Of a DNA stretch of 64,000 bases, positions 51,316 through 61,365 are shown piece by piece. Source of the stretch: Spartinivicinus ruber (lineage in GTDB: Bacteria > Pseudomonadota > Gammaproteobacteria > Pseudomonadales > Zooshikellaceae); the NCBI RefSeq assembly GCF_011009015.1, contig NZ_CP048878.1:2579001-2643000 (forward strand). Direction: 5' to 3'. The translations under genes and the position numbers were made by a program. How positions within the stretch are numbered: the stretch's first letter is position 1; every line of letters begins with the position of its first letter. The notes beneath the pieces are model-generated. The model saw only the letters and a program-made list of their open reading frames with translations, did not search any database and was not told the DNA's origin.

Positions 51316-52969
51316 ACATATTGGGGTAGTTTGGCCCCCCAGCCCCCTCTGGTGTCACCCAAGTAATATTTTGTGCTGGGTCTTTAATATCACAGGTTTT
51401 ACAGTGTACACAGTTTTGTGCATTAATTTGAAACCGTTTACCTCCTTCCTCGGCATCTACCACTTCATAAACACCGGCAGGGCAATAGCGTTGTGCTGGC
51501 TCATTATATTTAGGCAGGTTTTCCCGAATGGGTAATTCTGGATCAGCTAATTTTAGGTGGCAGGGTTGATCTTCTTCATGGTTGGTATTGGAAATAAATA
51601 CAGAGCTGAGTTTATCAAAACTGATTTGATTATCCGGTTTAGGGTAGTCAATTTTTTTGCACTCTGCTGCTGGTTTCATTTGTGCGTAGTCGGGTTTTAA
51701 ATCATGCAGAGTGAAGGGCAGTTTGCCGTTGAAAATATTTAAATCAATATAGGCAAAAGCAGCACCTAAAATATTGCCATATTTGTGCATGGCAGGGCCA
51801 AAATTCCGTTGTTGATATAGCTCTTTATAGGCCCAGCTGGCTTGATATGCTTCAGTAAATTCAGTGGGTTCTGGCTTAGTTTCCGTTTCTGATGACAGAA
51901 CTTTAAATAGGGTTTCAGCAGCAATCATGCCTGACTTCATCGCAGTGTGAGAGCCTTTAATTTTGGCGAAGTTTAGCGTACCTGCATCACAACCAATTAA
52001 TAGCCCGCCGGGAAAGGTCATTTTAGGAAGTGATTGAATACCTCCTTTGGCAATTGCCCGGGCGCCATAAGATACACGCTTACCACCTTCTAAATATTGT
52101 TTAATGACAGGATGATGTTTGTGACGTTGAAATTCATCAAAAGGGCTTACATGGGGGTTTTCATACCCTAAGTCAGTAATTAAACCCACCACCACTTGAT
52201 TATTCTCTAAATGATAAAGAAAGGAACCACCATGGCTACCACTTTCTTTTAATGGCCAACCTGTGGTGTGTACGACTAAACCTGGCTGATGCTTTTCGGG
52301 AGGGATGTCCCATAACTCTTTGATACCAATACCGTAGTGTTGGGGCTCTTTACCTTCATCCAATTTAAACTTAGCAATCAGCTGCTTTCCTAAATGGCCA
52401 CGACAACCTTCGGCAAATACAGTATATTTAGCATGTAGCTCCATGCCTGGCATATAGCCATCTTTTGGTTGGCCATCATGACCAACACCCATATCACCAG
52501 TGATAACTCCTTTAACTGTACCACTATCGTCGTACAATACTTCAGCAGCAGCAAACCCAGGAAAGACTTCAACACCGAGATTTTCTGCTTGTTCAGCTAA
52601 CCAACGACATAAGTTGCCTAAGCTGATAATATAGTTACCTTCGTTGTGCATTGTTTTTGGTATAAAGAGGGGAGGCACTTTAACCGATTTTTCGGCATTA
52701 TTGAGCACATAAATATCATCCTGGGTCACAGGCGTATTAATGGGAGCACCTTTGTCTTTCCAGTCAGGAAATAATTCCTTCAATGCAGTAGGCTCTAGGA
52801 TAGCGCCAGAAAGAATATGGGCACCCACTTCAGAGCCTTTTTCGACGACACATACTGTCAAGTCTTGGTTTGCCTCTGTTGCTAATTGCATTAGCCGACA
52901 GGCGGTGGCTAAACCTGCAGGGCCCGCCCCGACGATGACTACATCAAACTCCATCGATTCACGTTGCAC
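51314..52969 (-). CDS. etfD: Electron transfer flavoprotein-ubiquinone oxidoreductase
   Basis: A protein of 551 residues, the usual length for the bacterial enzyme. It takes electrons from ETF (EtfAB) and passes them to ubiquinone at the inner membrane, linking acyl-CoA and other dehydrogenases to respiration. Visible are the FAD dinucleotide fold VVIVGAGPAGLATACRL at residues 9-25, GSEVGAHILSGAILEP, the GCDAGTLNFAKIKGSHTAMKSG block, and the C-terminal 4Fe-4S site (YCPAGVYEV, QNCVHCKTCDIKDP). It is divergent from etfBA across 446 bp, so the partners are probably co-regulated. Confidence 0.95.
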   Translation of the reverse strand: MQRESMEFDVVIVGAGPAGLATACRLMQLATEANQDLTVCVVEKGSEVGAHILSGAILEPTALKELFPDWKDKGAPINTPVTQDDIYVLNNAEKSVKVPPLFIPKTMHNEGNYIISLGNLCRWLAEQAENLGVEVFPGFAAAEVLYDDSGTVKGVITGDMGVGHDGQPKDGYMPGMELHAKYTVFAEGCRGHLGKQLIAKFKLDEGKEPQHYGIGIKELWDIPPEKHQPGLVVHTTGWPLKESGSHGGSFLYHLENNQVVVGLITDLGYENPHVSPFDEFQRHKHHPVIKQYLEGGKRVSYGARAIAKGGIQSLPKMTFPGGLLIGCDAGTLNFAKIKGSHTAMKSGMIAAETLFKVLSSETETKPEPTEFTEAYQASWAYKELYQQRNFGPAMHKYGNILGAAFAYIDLNIFNGKLPFTLHDLKPDYAQMKPAAECKKIDYPKPDNQISFDKLSSVFISNTNHEEDQPCHLKLADPELPIRENLPKYNEPAQRYCPAGVYEVVDAEEGGKRFQINAQNCVHCKTCDIKDPAQNITWVTPEGAGGPNYPNM

Positions 52970-53415
52970 TATAATCTCCTACCCAGGCTAAGAGCTATCT
53001 CTACATGCAATGCTAGCTTGAAGATAGCTGTATTGTTATGTCAGACTACGGTCGATTTTAAACGCTTGTTTTAATTTTGTCTAATGGGCACAATATACTA
53101 GGTTATACCATGCTACAGTTCGTATACCCTATTAGGTGTTGATACCCACGGCACTTATAGGTTACCAAATTATGTATGCGACAAAATAGGTGTTTTTAAG
53201 CGAGTAGTTACATTAAGGAATACTCAGATTATTTTGTTCGCCCATCTAAAATAGGTGATACAAAGTTTTCAGTTGGTGATCTCTTGACCTGTTGTAGTTA
53301 TCGGTTCAAGATACCACCGAATTTTTTAGCACAAGGATTGTCGTATTTTTTGTGCCGATTATTAGTTACCTGTTGTTAACAGGTTTTTCACCCACGAACA
53401 TGATACGAGGAATCC
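52970..53415. promoter_or_regulatory. 446-bp divergent promoter region of ETF-QO and etfBA
   Basis: No gene is seen. Just before etfB, ACCTGTT (53368-53374), loop GTT and AACAGGT (53378-53384) are followed by TTTTT, which looks like a terminator or attenuator hairpin 31 bp upstream of the start. The region is AT-rich and must hold two promoters; none can be fixed by eye. Confidence 0.5.
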
Positions 53416-54171
53416 ATGAAGATTCTTGTAGCGGTCAAGCGCGTTATTGATTACAACGTGAAAGTTCGAGTCAAGCCAGATAATAGTGATGTTGATTTAA
53501 CCAATGTCAAAATGGCGATGAACCCATTTTGTGAAATAGCGGTAGAAGAAGCCGTTCGCTTAAAAGAAAAGCATAAAGATACTGATACTGAAATTGTTGC
53601 AGTTTCATTAGGTCCTAAAGAAGCCCAAGAGCAAATTCGTACGGCATTAGCCTTAGGTGCTGATCGCGGTATTTTAGTGCAATCTGATGAACACTTAACT
53701 TCATTAACTGTAGCTAAAATCCTCAAAGCCATTGTAGATGAGGAAAAGCCCGACTTAGTTATTTTAGGTAAGCAGTCCATTGATACGGATAACAACCAAA
53801 CTGGTCAAATGCTAGCGGCTTTGGCTGGATTGCCTCAAGGTACGTTTGCTTCCAAAGTTGAGTTAACTGATGGCAAAGTGGCCGTGACTCGTGAGGTCGA
53901 TGGTGGTTTGGAAACTGTTGGACTACAACTGCCTGCTATCGTTACGACTGATTTACGCTTGAATGAGCCCCGCTATGCTTCGTTACCCAATATTATGAAA
54001 GCCAAGAGGAAGCCTTTGGATACTAAATCGCCTGCTGACTATGGTGTTGAGGTGGAATCAACCATTACTACCTTGAAAGTAGAGTCCCCAGCAGAGCGTC
54101 AAGCAGGCATTAAGGTAGCAAGTGTCGAAGAGCTGGTTGATAAATTAAAAAATGAAGCGAAGGTGATTTAA
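53416..54171 (+). CDS. etfB: Electron transfer flavoprotein subunit beta
   Basis: A protein of 251 residues, typical length. [22 protein letters not shown] opens it; later blocks are [64 protein letters not shown] and [30 protein letters not shown], the EtfB signature with the helix that docks on dehydrogenases. It binds AMP structurally. ACGAGGA lies just upstream. The stop adjoins the etfA start. Confidence 0.97.
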   Translation: MKILVAVKRVIDYNVKVRVKPDNSDVDLTNVKMAMNPFCEIAVEEAVRLKEKHKDTDTEIVAVSLGPKEAQEQIRTALALGADRGILVQSDEHLTSLTVAKILKAIVDEEKPDLVILGKQSIDTDNNQTGQMLAALAGLPQGTFASKVELTDGKVAVTREVDGGLETVGLQLPAIVTTDLRLNEPRYASLPNIMKAKRKPLDTKSPADYGVEVESTITTLKVESPAERQAGIKVASVEELVDKLKNEAKVI

Positions 54172-55101
54172 ATGAGTGTACTGGTTATTGCAGAACATCA
54201 TCAGGGTAAACTGCATGGGGCTACTTTAAATGTTGTCACTGCAGCGAAAGCCATTGGCGGTGAAATTGATATCCTGGTAGCCGGTCATCAGTGTGGTAGC
54301 ATGGCTGAAGAAGCCGCTAAAATAGCCGGTATCAATAAAGTATTAGTGGCAGATAATGAAGCTTATGCCCATCAATTAGCGGAAAATATCAGTCTGCTGG
54401 TGGCAGAACTAGGTAAAAATTACGGACATATCCTGACAGCTGCTACCACAACCGGCAAGAATTTTATGCCTCGTGTAGCAGCACTTCTGGATGTTGATCA
54501 GATATCCGACATTATCCGTGTTGAAAGTGCTGACACCTTTGCTCGCCCGATTTATGCTGGAAATGCAATTGCTACAGTGCAATCCTCTGCTGCAACGAAA
54601 GTGATAACAGTGCGTACAACTGGGTTTGATGCTGCAGATGCTGAAGGAGGTGATGCTGTTGCTGAATCATTGAGTATTGTCCACAATGCAGGTACATCAG
54701 ATTTTGTAGGTGAAGAGATTGTTGAGTCAGATCGCCCTGAACTCACTGCAGCAGATATTGTGATATCCGGTGGGCGTGGTATGGCTAATGGTGAAAACTT
54801 TGCCATGTTATATAGTCTGGCGGATAAGCTGGGTGCTGCAGTTGGGGCTTCTCGAGCGGCAGTTGACGCAGGCTTTGTCCCCAATGATATGCAGGTAGGA
54901 CAAACAGGTAAAATCGTCGCACCTAATTTATACATCGCTGTTGGTATTTCTGGTGCTATCCAGCATTTGGCGGGTATGAAGGATAGTAAAGTAATTGTGG
55001 CCATCAATAAAGATGAAGAAGCACCAATTTTTCAGGTGGCTGATTATGGTTTGGTTGCTGACTTGTTTGAGGTGGTACCTGCTTTAGAAAAACTGCTGTA
55101 A
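54172..55101 (+). CDS. etfA: Electron transfer flavoprotein subunit alpha
   Basis: A protein of 309 residues. [29 protein letters not shown] is the standard start; the FAD-binding C-terminal half has [103 protein letters not shown]. The ATG directly follows the etfB stop (TAAATG), so the two are coupled. Together they carry electrons from dehydrogenases to the ETF-QO enzyme encoded next door. Confidence 0.97.
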   Translation: MSVLVIAEHHQGKLHGATLNVVTAAKAIGGEIDILVAGHQCGSMAEEAAKIAGINKVLVADNEAYAHQLAENISLLVAELGKNYGHILTAATTTGKNFMPRVAALLDVDQISDIIRVESADTFARPIYAGNAIATVQSSAATKVITVRTTGFDAADAEGGDAVAESLSIVHNAGTSDFVGEEIVESDRPELTAADIVISGGRGMANGENFAMLYSLADKLGAAVGASRAAVDAGFVPNDMQVGQTGKIVAPNLYIAVGISGAIQHLAGMKDSKVIVAINKDEEAPIFQVADYGLVADLFEVVPALEKLL

Positions 55102-55417
55102 AAGGTAACTCACTGACTCGTTTGGCTATTGTATGGCTTAAAGTTAGCTAAAAAATAGCCAGCGAGTGGGAGAGATGGCCTCATTTCTATTATTAAATGA
55201 ATATTTAACCAAAATAATCGGAAAATTAGCCAAATTTCTGTTTTTATAACAAAAAGGCGCTATTCAGTTAATTTTCATTCTGATATGTTTAGCCCTTTCT
55301 ACACTAGAGTCTACTTGGCAATTTAAATGGTTAAGTGGGCAAAAAATTTCCTAATCTCGAAAAAGACGCTAGATTTGTTAGGTGTATGTTGAGTTGGTTA
55401 ATGCCGAGGAGTCCCTT
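55102..55417. promoter_or_regulatory. Region between etfA and uvrY
   Basis: 316 bp with no gene. No convincing terminator is seen after etfA. The AT-rich second half (TTTTTATAAC, then AGTCTACTTGGCAATTTAAATGG) probably holds the uvrY promoter. Confidence 0.4.
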
Positions 55418-56065
55418 TTGATCAATATTCTTGTGGCGGATGACCATGACTTGGTAAGAACCGGTATTACCCGGATGTTGGCAGATGTTGATGGTATTGA
55501 AGTGGTGGGTGAAGCCTCTAGCGGTGAAGAAGCAGTAGAGCTGGCTAGAAAACTCAAGCCAAATGTAGTGCTAATGGATGTCAAAATGCCAGGCATTGGT
55601 GGTCTAGAAGCAACCAAGAAAATCAATCGACTTGGGCTCGATATTAAAGTCATTGCCGTCACTGTTTGTCAGGATGAACCCTTTCCTTCTCGTTTATTGC
55701 AAGCCGGAGCAGCGGGCTATGTTACCAAAGGAGCAGACTTATCGGACATGGTTGACGCTATTCATAAGGCATACCAAGGCAAACGTTACATCAGTCCTGA
55801 TATTGCGCAACAGCTAGCATTGAAACCTTTTCAGCAAGATAATGCTTCGCCTTTTGACAGTTTGTCAGAACGTGAAATCCAAATTGCCATGATGATCGTT
55901 AACTGCCATAAGGTACAGGCCATTTCTGACAAGCTGTGTTTAAGCCCCAAAACAGTTAACAGCTATCGTTATCGTATTTTCGATAAGCTAAATATCAGCA
56001 GTGACGTTGAGTTAACTCTGCTTGCTGTAAAGCATGGGATGTTAGATGCTGAAGCGATGAATTAG
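55418..56065 (+). CDS. uvrY: GacA/UvrY response regulator
   Basis: A protein of 215 residues from TTG 55418, with GAGGAG seven bases upstream; the resulting start, (M)INILVADDHDLVRTGITRML, equals that of GacA, while an ATG-like start at 55382 would add 12 non-conserved residues. Asp8, Asp9 and Asp54 (VVLMDVKMPG) form the phosphorylation pocket; KGADLSD holds the Lys; the LuxR-type HTH is LSEREIQIAMMIVNCHKVQAISDKLCLSPKTVNSYRYRIFDKLNI. In the Gac/Rsm pathway it turns on small RNAs that titrate CsrA. uvrC follows, as in E. coli. The short insertion-bearing CsrA-like gene at 60527 is of interest in this light. Confidence 0.95.
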   Translation: MINILVADDHDLVRTGITRMLADVDGIEVVGEASSGEEAVELARKLKPNVVLMDVKMPGIGGLEATKKINRLGLDIKVIAVTVCQDEPFPSRLLQAGAAGYVTKGADLSDMVDAIHKAYQGKRYISPDIAQQLALKPFQQDNASPFDSLSEREIQIAMMIVNCHKVQAISDKLCLSPKTVNSYRYRIFDKLNISSDVELTLLAVKHGMLDAEAMN

Positions 56066-56231
56066 CATCCACTGATAAGCACGAAGTTTACACTATCAAC
56101 TTTCACATTGCGGTCTTTCACTATAACCTATCACGGCTGCCTTTGGGTGGCTTCTCATTTTCTGGTGATCCCGTTACACTGGGTATCAACATATGTTTTC
56201 TCATTTCTGTTAACTCATTAAGTCACTTGCT

Positions 56232-58076
56232 GTGAACGCAGAAACCTCATTAGAATTTGATTACAAGACATTTTTAGCCCGTTTAACCCAAAAGCCAGGT
56301 ATTTATCAGATGTATGATAAATCAGATCAAGTGCTGTATGTGGGGAAGGCGAAAAACTTAAAAAAACGGGTTAGCAGTTATTTTCGTGCCTCCGGGTTAA
56401 CCACTAAAACCATGGCATTGGTGAATAAAATTACCCGTATTGAGGTGATGGTCACCAATAGTGAAGCTGAGGCACTTATTTTAGAGCAAAATTTAATTAA
56501 GCAGTTTAAGCCTCCCTATAATATTTTACTGCGAGACGATAAATCTTATCCGTATATTTATTTATCCAGTCAGGATACTTTCCCACGATTAGCCTTTCAT
56601 CGTGGAAAAAAATCGTTACCGGGAAATTATTTTGGCCCTTTTCCCAGTGCTGGGGCTGTACGAGAAAGCCTAAATTTATTACAAAAAGTATTTAAAGTAC
56701 GCCAGTGTGAAGATAGTTTTTTTAAAAATCGCTCCCGTCCTTGTTTGCAATATCAAATTGACCGTTGTAAAGCGCCTTGTGTCGGGTTTGTCTCTGAAGA
56801 AGAATACCAGCAAGACGTTGCACATTCACAATTATTTTTAGCGAGGAAAAATCAACAATTAATCGCCCAGTTGGTAGCAGAAATGGAAGCAGCATCTCAG
56901 CAGTTAAACTTTGAAGAGGCTGCCCAGATACGTGATCAAATTCAGTATTTACAACAAGTACAGGCTCATCAGGCCGTAAGCGGTGAGGCAGGGGAGGTGG
57001 ATGTCATTGGTTATGCAAGCAATGGTGAGCTAGGCTGCTTAGTGGTGATGTTTGTACGAGGCGGTCGAGTATTGGGCCAACGAAGCTTTTTCCATTCCAC
57101 TGGTGCAGAACAGAGCATACCAGAACAGATATCGGCTTTTTTATCGCAGTTTTATTTGTCGATGAACCAAATCGATTACCCGAAAGAGGTCGTACTACCT
57201 GTAGCTTTGCCTGATAGCCAATGTTTGACGGATGCTATTAACCAGCAAGTGGAACATTTGGTCTTGTTTAAGCATCAGGTGCGTGGAGAACGACGGCAGT
57301 GGTTGCAGCTGGCGGAAAAAAATGCTGCTCAGCAATTAGCCAGTCGATTAGCCGACAAACAACAAGTGGCCGATCGCATGAACTTACTGCAACGAGGTTT
57401 GGGGTTAGACGCTATTAATCGTATAGAGTGTTTTGATATTAGCCACTCCAGTGGTGAGGCTACCGTTGCTTCTTGTGTTGTATTTGGTCAGCAAGGCGCC
57501 ATCACCAGTGATTATCGTCGTTATAATATTAAGCAGGCGACTGCTGGCGATGATTATGGTGCAATGGCTGAAGTGTTGCAGCGGCGTTATCAAAAGGTGT
57601 TGGTGGATGCAGAGGTGCCCTTACCCGACCTGGTATTAATCGATGGGGGAAAAGGACAGTTGGCCAAGGCCCAGGAAATTTTCACTGAATTGCAGTTAAG
57701 CCATATTAAACTGGTAGGGGTAGCTAAAGGGGTTACCCGTAAACCAGGTTTAGAAACCTTATGGCTGTTAGATGAGTCAGAGCAATTCAGGGAAATACAA
57801 CTAAAAGAACCAGGGGCATTATTACTTATTCAGCAAATACGCGATGAAGCCCATCGGTTTGCTATTACTGGTCATCGTCAGCGCCGTGGTAAAGCTAGAC
57901 AACGATCCCAACTTGAAGACATACCAGGCATTGGCACTAAACGTAGACAACAACTGTTGAAGTTTTTTGGAGGAATAAGTGGTGTTAAACAAGCATCTGC
58001 TCAAGAGTTAAGTAAAGTGCCAGGGGTAAGTATAAAGCTGGCTGAGGTTATTTATAATGCTTTACATCCAGAATAA
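56232..58076 (+). CDS. uvrC: Excinuclease ABC subunit C
   Basis: A protein of 614 residues with a GTG start. Domain order: GIY-YIG nuclease at about 15-95 ([31 protein letters not shown]), Cys-rich block ([16 protein letters not shown]), UVR motif ([23 protein letters not shown]), RNase H-like 5' nuclease ([34 protein letters not shown]), and a C-terminal helix-hairpin-helix pair ([40 protein letters not shown]). It makes both cuts in nucleotide excision repair with UvrAB. No good ribosome binding site is seen, so translation may depend on the uvrY message. Confidence 0.97.
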   Translation: MNAETSLEFDYKTFLARLTQKPGIYQMYDKSDQVLYVGKAKNLKKRVSSYFRASGLTTKTMALVNKITRIEVMVTNSEAEALILEQNLIKQFKPPYNILLRDDKSYPYIYLSSQDTFPRLAFHRGKKSLPGNYFGPFPSAGAVRESLNLLQKVFKVRQCEDSFFKNRSRPCLQYQIDRCKAPCVGFVSEEEYQQDVAHSQLFLARKNQQLIAQLVAEMEAASQQLNFEEAAQIRDQIQYLQQVQAHQAVSGEAGEVDVIGYASNGELGCLVVMFVRGGRVLGQRSFFHSTGAEQSIPEQISAFLSQFYLSMNQIDYPKEVVLPVALPDSQCLTDAINQQVEHLVLFKHQVRGERRQWLQLAEKNAAQQLASRLADKQQVADRMNLLQRGLGLDAINRIECFDISHSSGEATVASCVVFGQQGAITSDYRRYNIKQATAGDDYGAMAEVLQRRYQKVLVDAEVPLPDLVLIDGGKGQLAKAQEIFTELQLSHIKLVGVAKGVTRKPGLETLWLLDESEQFREIQLKEPGALLLIQQIRDEAHRFAITGHRQRRGKARQRSQLEDIPGIGTKRRQQLLKFFGGISGVKQASAQELSKVPGVSIKLAEVIYNALHPE

Positions 58077-58159
58077 TCCCTCTAATATCATGTGCTTTAA
58101 ACACTGGCCACAGTAATACAAGCAAATTGAGCTTTTGGCAAAACAATAATCGCTGTTAT

Positions 58160-58747
58160 ATGAATATCCCAAATATTTTAACCACATTAAGAATAGTACT
58201 AATCCCCATCATTGTGGTTATTTACTATGTACCGATGCCCTGGAGTTATCATGTTAGTGCCATTATTTTTGCAGTGGCTGCTATTACCGACTGGTTTGAT
58301 GGATATTTAGCTAGAAAGCTCAATCAAACGACACCTTTTGGTGCATTTTTAGATCCGGTTGCTGACAAACTCATGGTTGCTGTTGCTTTGGTCTTGTTGG
58401 TTGAAGAGCACGCTAACTTTTGGTTGACCTTACCAGCTCTTATTATTATTGGTCGTGAAATCGTTATTTCAGCCTTGCGTGAGTGGATGGCAGAGTTAGG
58501 CAAGCGCACCAGTGTAGCGGTGTCTTTTATAGGCAAGCTTAAAACCACAGCACAAATGGTCGCTATCTTTGTGTTGTTAACTGCACCTGTAGGTATTGAA
58601 ACGACAGGTTATTTTATTGGATTCGGGCTGCTATATGTGGCTGCCATTCTCACGCTATGGTCAATGGTGGTGTATTTAAAAGCAGCCTGGCCAGACCTTG
58701 ACCCTTTTAAAAATACCCATGAAGTCACTAAAAGCAATGAAGAGTGA
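58160..58747 (+). CDS. pgsA: CDP-diacylglycerol-glycerol-3-phosphate 3-phosphatidyltransferase
   Basis: A protein of 195 residues from ATG 58160 ([20 protein letters not shown]); an earlier in-frame codon at 58127 is not conserved. The CDP-alcohol phosphotransferase motif DG-x2-AR-x8-G-x3-D-x3-D is seen as [23 protein letters not shown]. About five membrane helices. It makes phosphatidylglycerol phosphate, the committed step to phosphatidylglycerol and cardiolipin. Position after uvrC and before tRNA-Gly, -Cys and -Leu is the same as in E. coli. Confidence 0.96.
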   Translation: MNIPNILTTLRIVLIPIIVVIYYVPMPWSYHVSAIIFAVAAITDWFDGYLARKLNQTTPFGAFLDPVADKLMVAVALVLLVEEHANFWLTLPALIIIGREIVISALREWMAELGKRTSVAVSFIGKLKTTAQMVAIFVLLTAPVGIETTGYFIGFGLLYVAAILTLWSMVVYLKAAWPDLDPFKNTHEVTKSNEE

Positions 58748-58881
58748 GAGAAATGTGAGGTAATGTAGAGCAATAAAGCTGCAATTTGTTGTGTTTTTGA
58801 ACGATTAAACGATAGAAAAAATTATTTGCAAACAATAGCTTGACATAAAAGCCTAGTTGCCTAAAATACGCAGCACTTGAA

Positions 58882-58957
<76 letters not shown>

Positions 58958-58965
58958 AAAAATAT

Positions 58966-59039
58966 GGCTGGGTGGCAGAGTGGTCATGCAGCGGACTGCA
59001 ACTCCGTGTACGCCGGTTCGATTCCGACCCCAGCCTCCA
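58966..59039 (+). tRNA. tRNA-Cys (GCA)
   Basis: GGCTGGG pairs with CCCAGCC; the anticodon loop CTGCAAC gives GCA; GGTTCGATTCC is the T arm; TCCA ends it. It lies eight bases after tRNA-Gly, so the two are cut from one transcript. Confidence 0.96.
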
Positions 59040-59062
59040 TATTTTTACGGTTTGAATTCAAT

Positions 59063-59150
59063 GCCCGGGTGGCGAAATTGGTAGACGCAAGGGACTTAAA
59101 ATCCCTCGGAGGAATACTCCGTGCCGGTTCGACTCCGGCCCCGGGCACCA
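59063..59150 (+). tRNA. tRNA-Leu (UAA), class II
   Basis: 88 nt with a long variable arm (CGGAGGAATACTCCG). GCCCGGG pairs with CCCGGGC; the anticodon loop is CTTAAAA, giving UAA; ACCA ends it. The gene abuts an integrase gene facing it, so its 3' end is the likely attachment site of the element to the right. Confidence 0.97.
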
Positions 59151-59254
59151 TCTTAAAGAGTTGTAGCGTTATTGAACGCCAACTCAATCTAGCTTCATAA
59201 TATTTCATAATACTTTTCATAATATCCAGTAGTCGCAAGCAAACGTTTGTTTGA

Positions 59255-60289
59255 TCAACTGTCGTGTTTTTTGTCCTTTCGATTCACGGTTGGAACTACC
59301 CGAATTTTTCTGTCATATATTTCAGTTTGGGTGATGGTTTTATGGCCGCTAAACTCTTGTTTGTCGGAAAGGCTCCCCTCAAAGTCAGAAATACCTTTTG
59401 CTTTAATATCGTGAAAAGTAAAATCTAGATTAATATTTAATCCTTGCTCACTAATTTCTTGTCGTGCTCTTTTCTTAGCCAGATTCCAGTGATAACGAAA
59501 ACCATCATAGCTGTATCGGGTACCATTAACTTTATGGATAACATTAAAGGAAGAAAGCCCTGGTAATGTTCTGGCTAATTTAATAGCTCTTCGCAAATCT
59601 TCAGACCATGCTTTAATTTGTTTTTTGCCAGTTTTTCCTTGTTTAATAAATATACCTTCCTCTTGAATTTGCTGGTAAGTCAAATGTAGTACGTCGCTAA
59701 TGCGGGCTGCACAAAGGTATGATATTTCCATAACAATTTTTACGACTAGTGAAGCATGCTTGTAAATAAGCTCATATTCTTGATCAGTGATGTAGCGGTC
59801 TCTGGGTTTTTCTGTATATTTTTTAACGCCATGGCATGGATTTTTGTTTAGTCTTCCTCGCTCATATCCCCAGGAAAACACTTTACTTAAAAAGGCGTGT
59901 TCCCGATTTGCTTGCACTTTTGATTTTCTACCTCGCTTATCCATGTATTGACGAATATGTTGTGGCCTGATTCTGCTTAGGAGCATTCTCCCAAACACTT
60001 TATTTACTTTGTGAAAGTATTTTTCATAGTCTTTTCGTGTGGTTAAAGAAAGATCATACCATTCAGTTGAAGTCATGAATTCTTGGCACAAGCTAGTAAA
60101 GGAGGTGGACTGTTGTGTATATTTTTCTAGCTCTTCTTGATAACGCTTCAGTACTAAACTGCGGCTAGCATCTAAGTTGCAAAGCCTGATATTGCCACCA
60201 CATTTTGGGTGGAATTCGTAAGCTGACTTACCACGATATACCCTGGGTGGTAGCCAGTTACTGCTTTCATCATTGCGTTTTCGGCCCAT
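59255..60289 (-). CDS. Phage tyrosine integrase next to tRNA-Leu
   Basis: A protein of 344 residues. N-terminal arm-binding part (NWLPPRVYRGKSAYEFHPKCGG), core-binding part (LTTRKDYEKYFHKVNKVFG), then the catalytic domain: AARISDVLHL (Arg I), KTGKKQIKAW (beta-hairpin Lys), TFHDIKAKGISDFEG (box II His, with Lys where Arg is usual), SGHKTITQTEIYDRK (His and nucleophile Tyr). It should recombine the element into the tRNA-Leu 3' end. The Lys in the HxxR box is odd and should be checked. The excisionase-like gene is immediately upstream. Confidence 0.9.
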   Translation of the reverse strand: MGRKRNDESSNWLPPRVYRGKSAYEFHPKCGGNIRLCNLDASRSLVLKRYQEELEKYTQQSTSFTSLCQEFMTSTEWYDLSLTTRKDYEKYFHKVNKVFGRMLLSRIRPQHIRQYMDKRGRKSKVQANREHAFLSKVFSWGYERGRLNKNPCHGVKKYTEKPRDRYITDQEYELIYKHASLVVKIVMEISYLCAARISDVLHLTYQQIQEEGIFIKQGKTGKKQIKAWSEDLRRAIKLARTLPGLSSFNVIHKVNGTRYSYDGFRYHWNLAKKRARQEISEQGLNINLDFTFHDIKAKGISDFEGSLSDKQEFSGHKTITQTEIYDRKIRVVPTVNRKDKKHDS

Positions 60290-60292
60290 TTA

Positions 60293-60517
60293 TCACTCCA
60301 TCGAACTCCAGTCAGGCTCTTCTGTATCAAGTTTTTGCCGGTTGAGAGGGTTGTTAATATGGTGCCAGGTTGTCCTGATTGCTCCATCAAGCCTCTCTAT
60401 ATAAAAGATACCATGCTTTTCTAAAACTTCCCTTTGCTTGTAGGCCATCTTAGCACCAGTAATATCCTGAAGTTCACTCTCAGTAACTACTTGAGTTGCC
60501 TGTGGAGCCTCTTGCAT
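60293..60517 (-). CDS. DUF4224-type small protein, likely excisionase-like
   Basis: A protein of 74 residues: VVTESELQDITGAKMAYKQREVLEKHGIFYIERLDGAIRTTWHHINNPL matches the DUF4224 pattern (L.ELTG......Q..WL...GI.F....DG) usually found just upstream of a tyrosine integrase. It is thought to act in excision or control. Three bases separate it from the integrase. Confidence 0.78.
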   Translation of the reverse strand: MQEAPQATQVVTESELQDITGAKMAYKQREVLEKHGIFYIERLDGAIRTTWHHINNPLNRQKLDTEEPDWSSME

Positions 60518-60526
60518 AAATCCTCC

Positions 60527-60862
60527 TTAGCTCATTACTCCAAAAAAAGCTTGATTGGTTTTACTATTTCTACAAAAGCCAGTTTCAACCTCGTCCCGAA
60601 GTATTTTTATATGCTTCGGTGCACTAACACTTAACTTTGCCTGCCCCATTGATTTGGATAAACTCTCCCTATTACTGGGGTAGGGATAAACAGTTATTTC
60701 ATGACTCAACTTAAAGGGGTGGCCAAACTCAATATCTTTAATACTAATATGGCCTCTATGTAAGGTTGTGAGCGTTACTCCGCCCACGCTTCTCGCTCGC
60801 AATACCAACTGGAAATCACCAACCTTTAGGGGTTCACCTATACGACGTGTTACAGTCAACAT
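60527..60862 (-). CDS. CsrA/RsmA-like protein with an internal insertion
   Basis: A protein of 111 residues. Its N-terminus MLTVTRRIGEPLKVGDF matches CsrA strands 1-2 (MLILTRR-GE---IGD), and residues 73-92, AKLSVSAPKHIKILRDEVE, match CsrA strands 4-5 (V-IGI-APK-V-VHREEI). Between them lie about 45 residues absent from normal CsrA (about 60 residues). Arg at the RNA-contact position near the end (LRDE for HREE) is kept. It may be an RNA-binding post-transcriptional regulator carried by the integrated element. No symbol is assigned because function is not shown. Confidence 0.62.
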   Translation of the reverse strand: MLTVTRRIGEPLKVGDFQLVLRARSVGGVTLTTLHRGHISIKDIEFGHPFKLSHEITVYPYPSNRESLSKSMGQAKLSVSAPKHIKILRDEVETGFCRNSKTNQAFFGVMS

Positions 60863-60864
60863 AA

Positions 60865-61266
60865 TTAAACGGCTCCTAAATAGTGCACATAGAAAACACC
60901 TTGAAAATCTTGGGGGGGTGGCATTCCTGCTTTTTCGCAGTCACTTTCAATACCTCTAATTTGTTCGTGGGTAAGTCTAATCAAGTAAGGCTTATGCCCT
61001 TTATGCTTCTCAAAAAACTCAATATATTGGTAAATTTTCTTGATTAGTTGTTGGTTGTCTTGGCTAAGCTTTTTAAAGTTAAAAAAATATTTATTTGTTT
61101 TAGCTAAATTCAGCATTTTAACGATTGCCTGGTTAGCAATGCCTGCCGATTGATCAAGAATAAACTCAGTGACGCCTATTTCCTTTTTATCAGCTTTAGC
61201 TCGACGATAATTAAACACCCTAGTGCGTGGTTTCCATGGCTGTAAGCCTAATTTGTCATTGATCAT
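60865..61266 (-). CDS. Phage-region protein of unknown function
   Basis: A protein of 133 residues, basic at the N-terminus (QPWKPRTRVFNYRRAKADKKEIG), helical in the middle (IVKMLNLAKTNKYFFNFKKLSQDNQQLIKKIYQYIEFFEKHKGHKPYLIRLT) and ending PPPQDFQGVFYVHYLGAV. No family is recognised. It stops two bases before the CsrA-like gene starts, so the two are coupled. Confidence 0.55.
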   Translation of the reverse strand: MINDKLGLQPWKPRTRVFNYRRAKADKKEIGVTEFILDQSAGIANQAIVKMLNLAKTNKYFFNFKKLSQDNQQLIKKIYQYIEFFEKHKGHKPYLIRLTHEQIRGIESDCEKAGMPPPQDFQGVFYVHYLGAV

Positions 61267-61365
61267 CGCAATTCCTTTACTTTGAATTATTAAGATAAAA
61301 TATTCTGCTAATGTATTATTTGGTTCAGGTCTAGCGACTGCTCCCTGCTAAACCATTGGTCATTA

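Noticed and set aside
55382-55417. Longer UvrY N-terminus from 55382
   Set aside because: The added residues do not match GacA/UvrY; the TTG at 55418 has a strong GAGGAG site and gives the family start.
58984-59238. Minus-strand frame across the tRNA genes
   Set aside because: It is a by-product of the tRNA-Cys and tRNA-Leu sequences.
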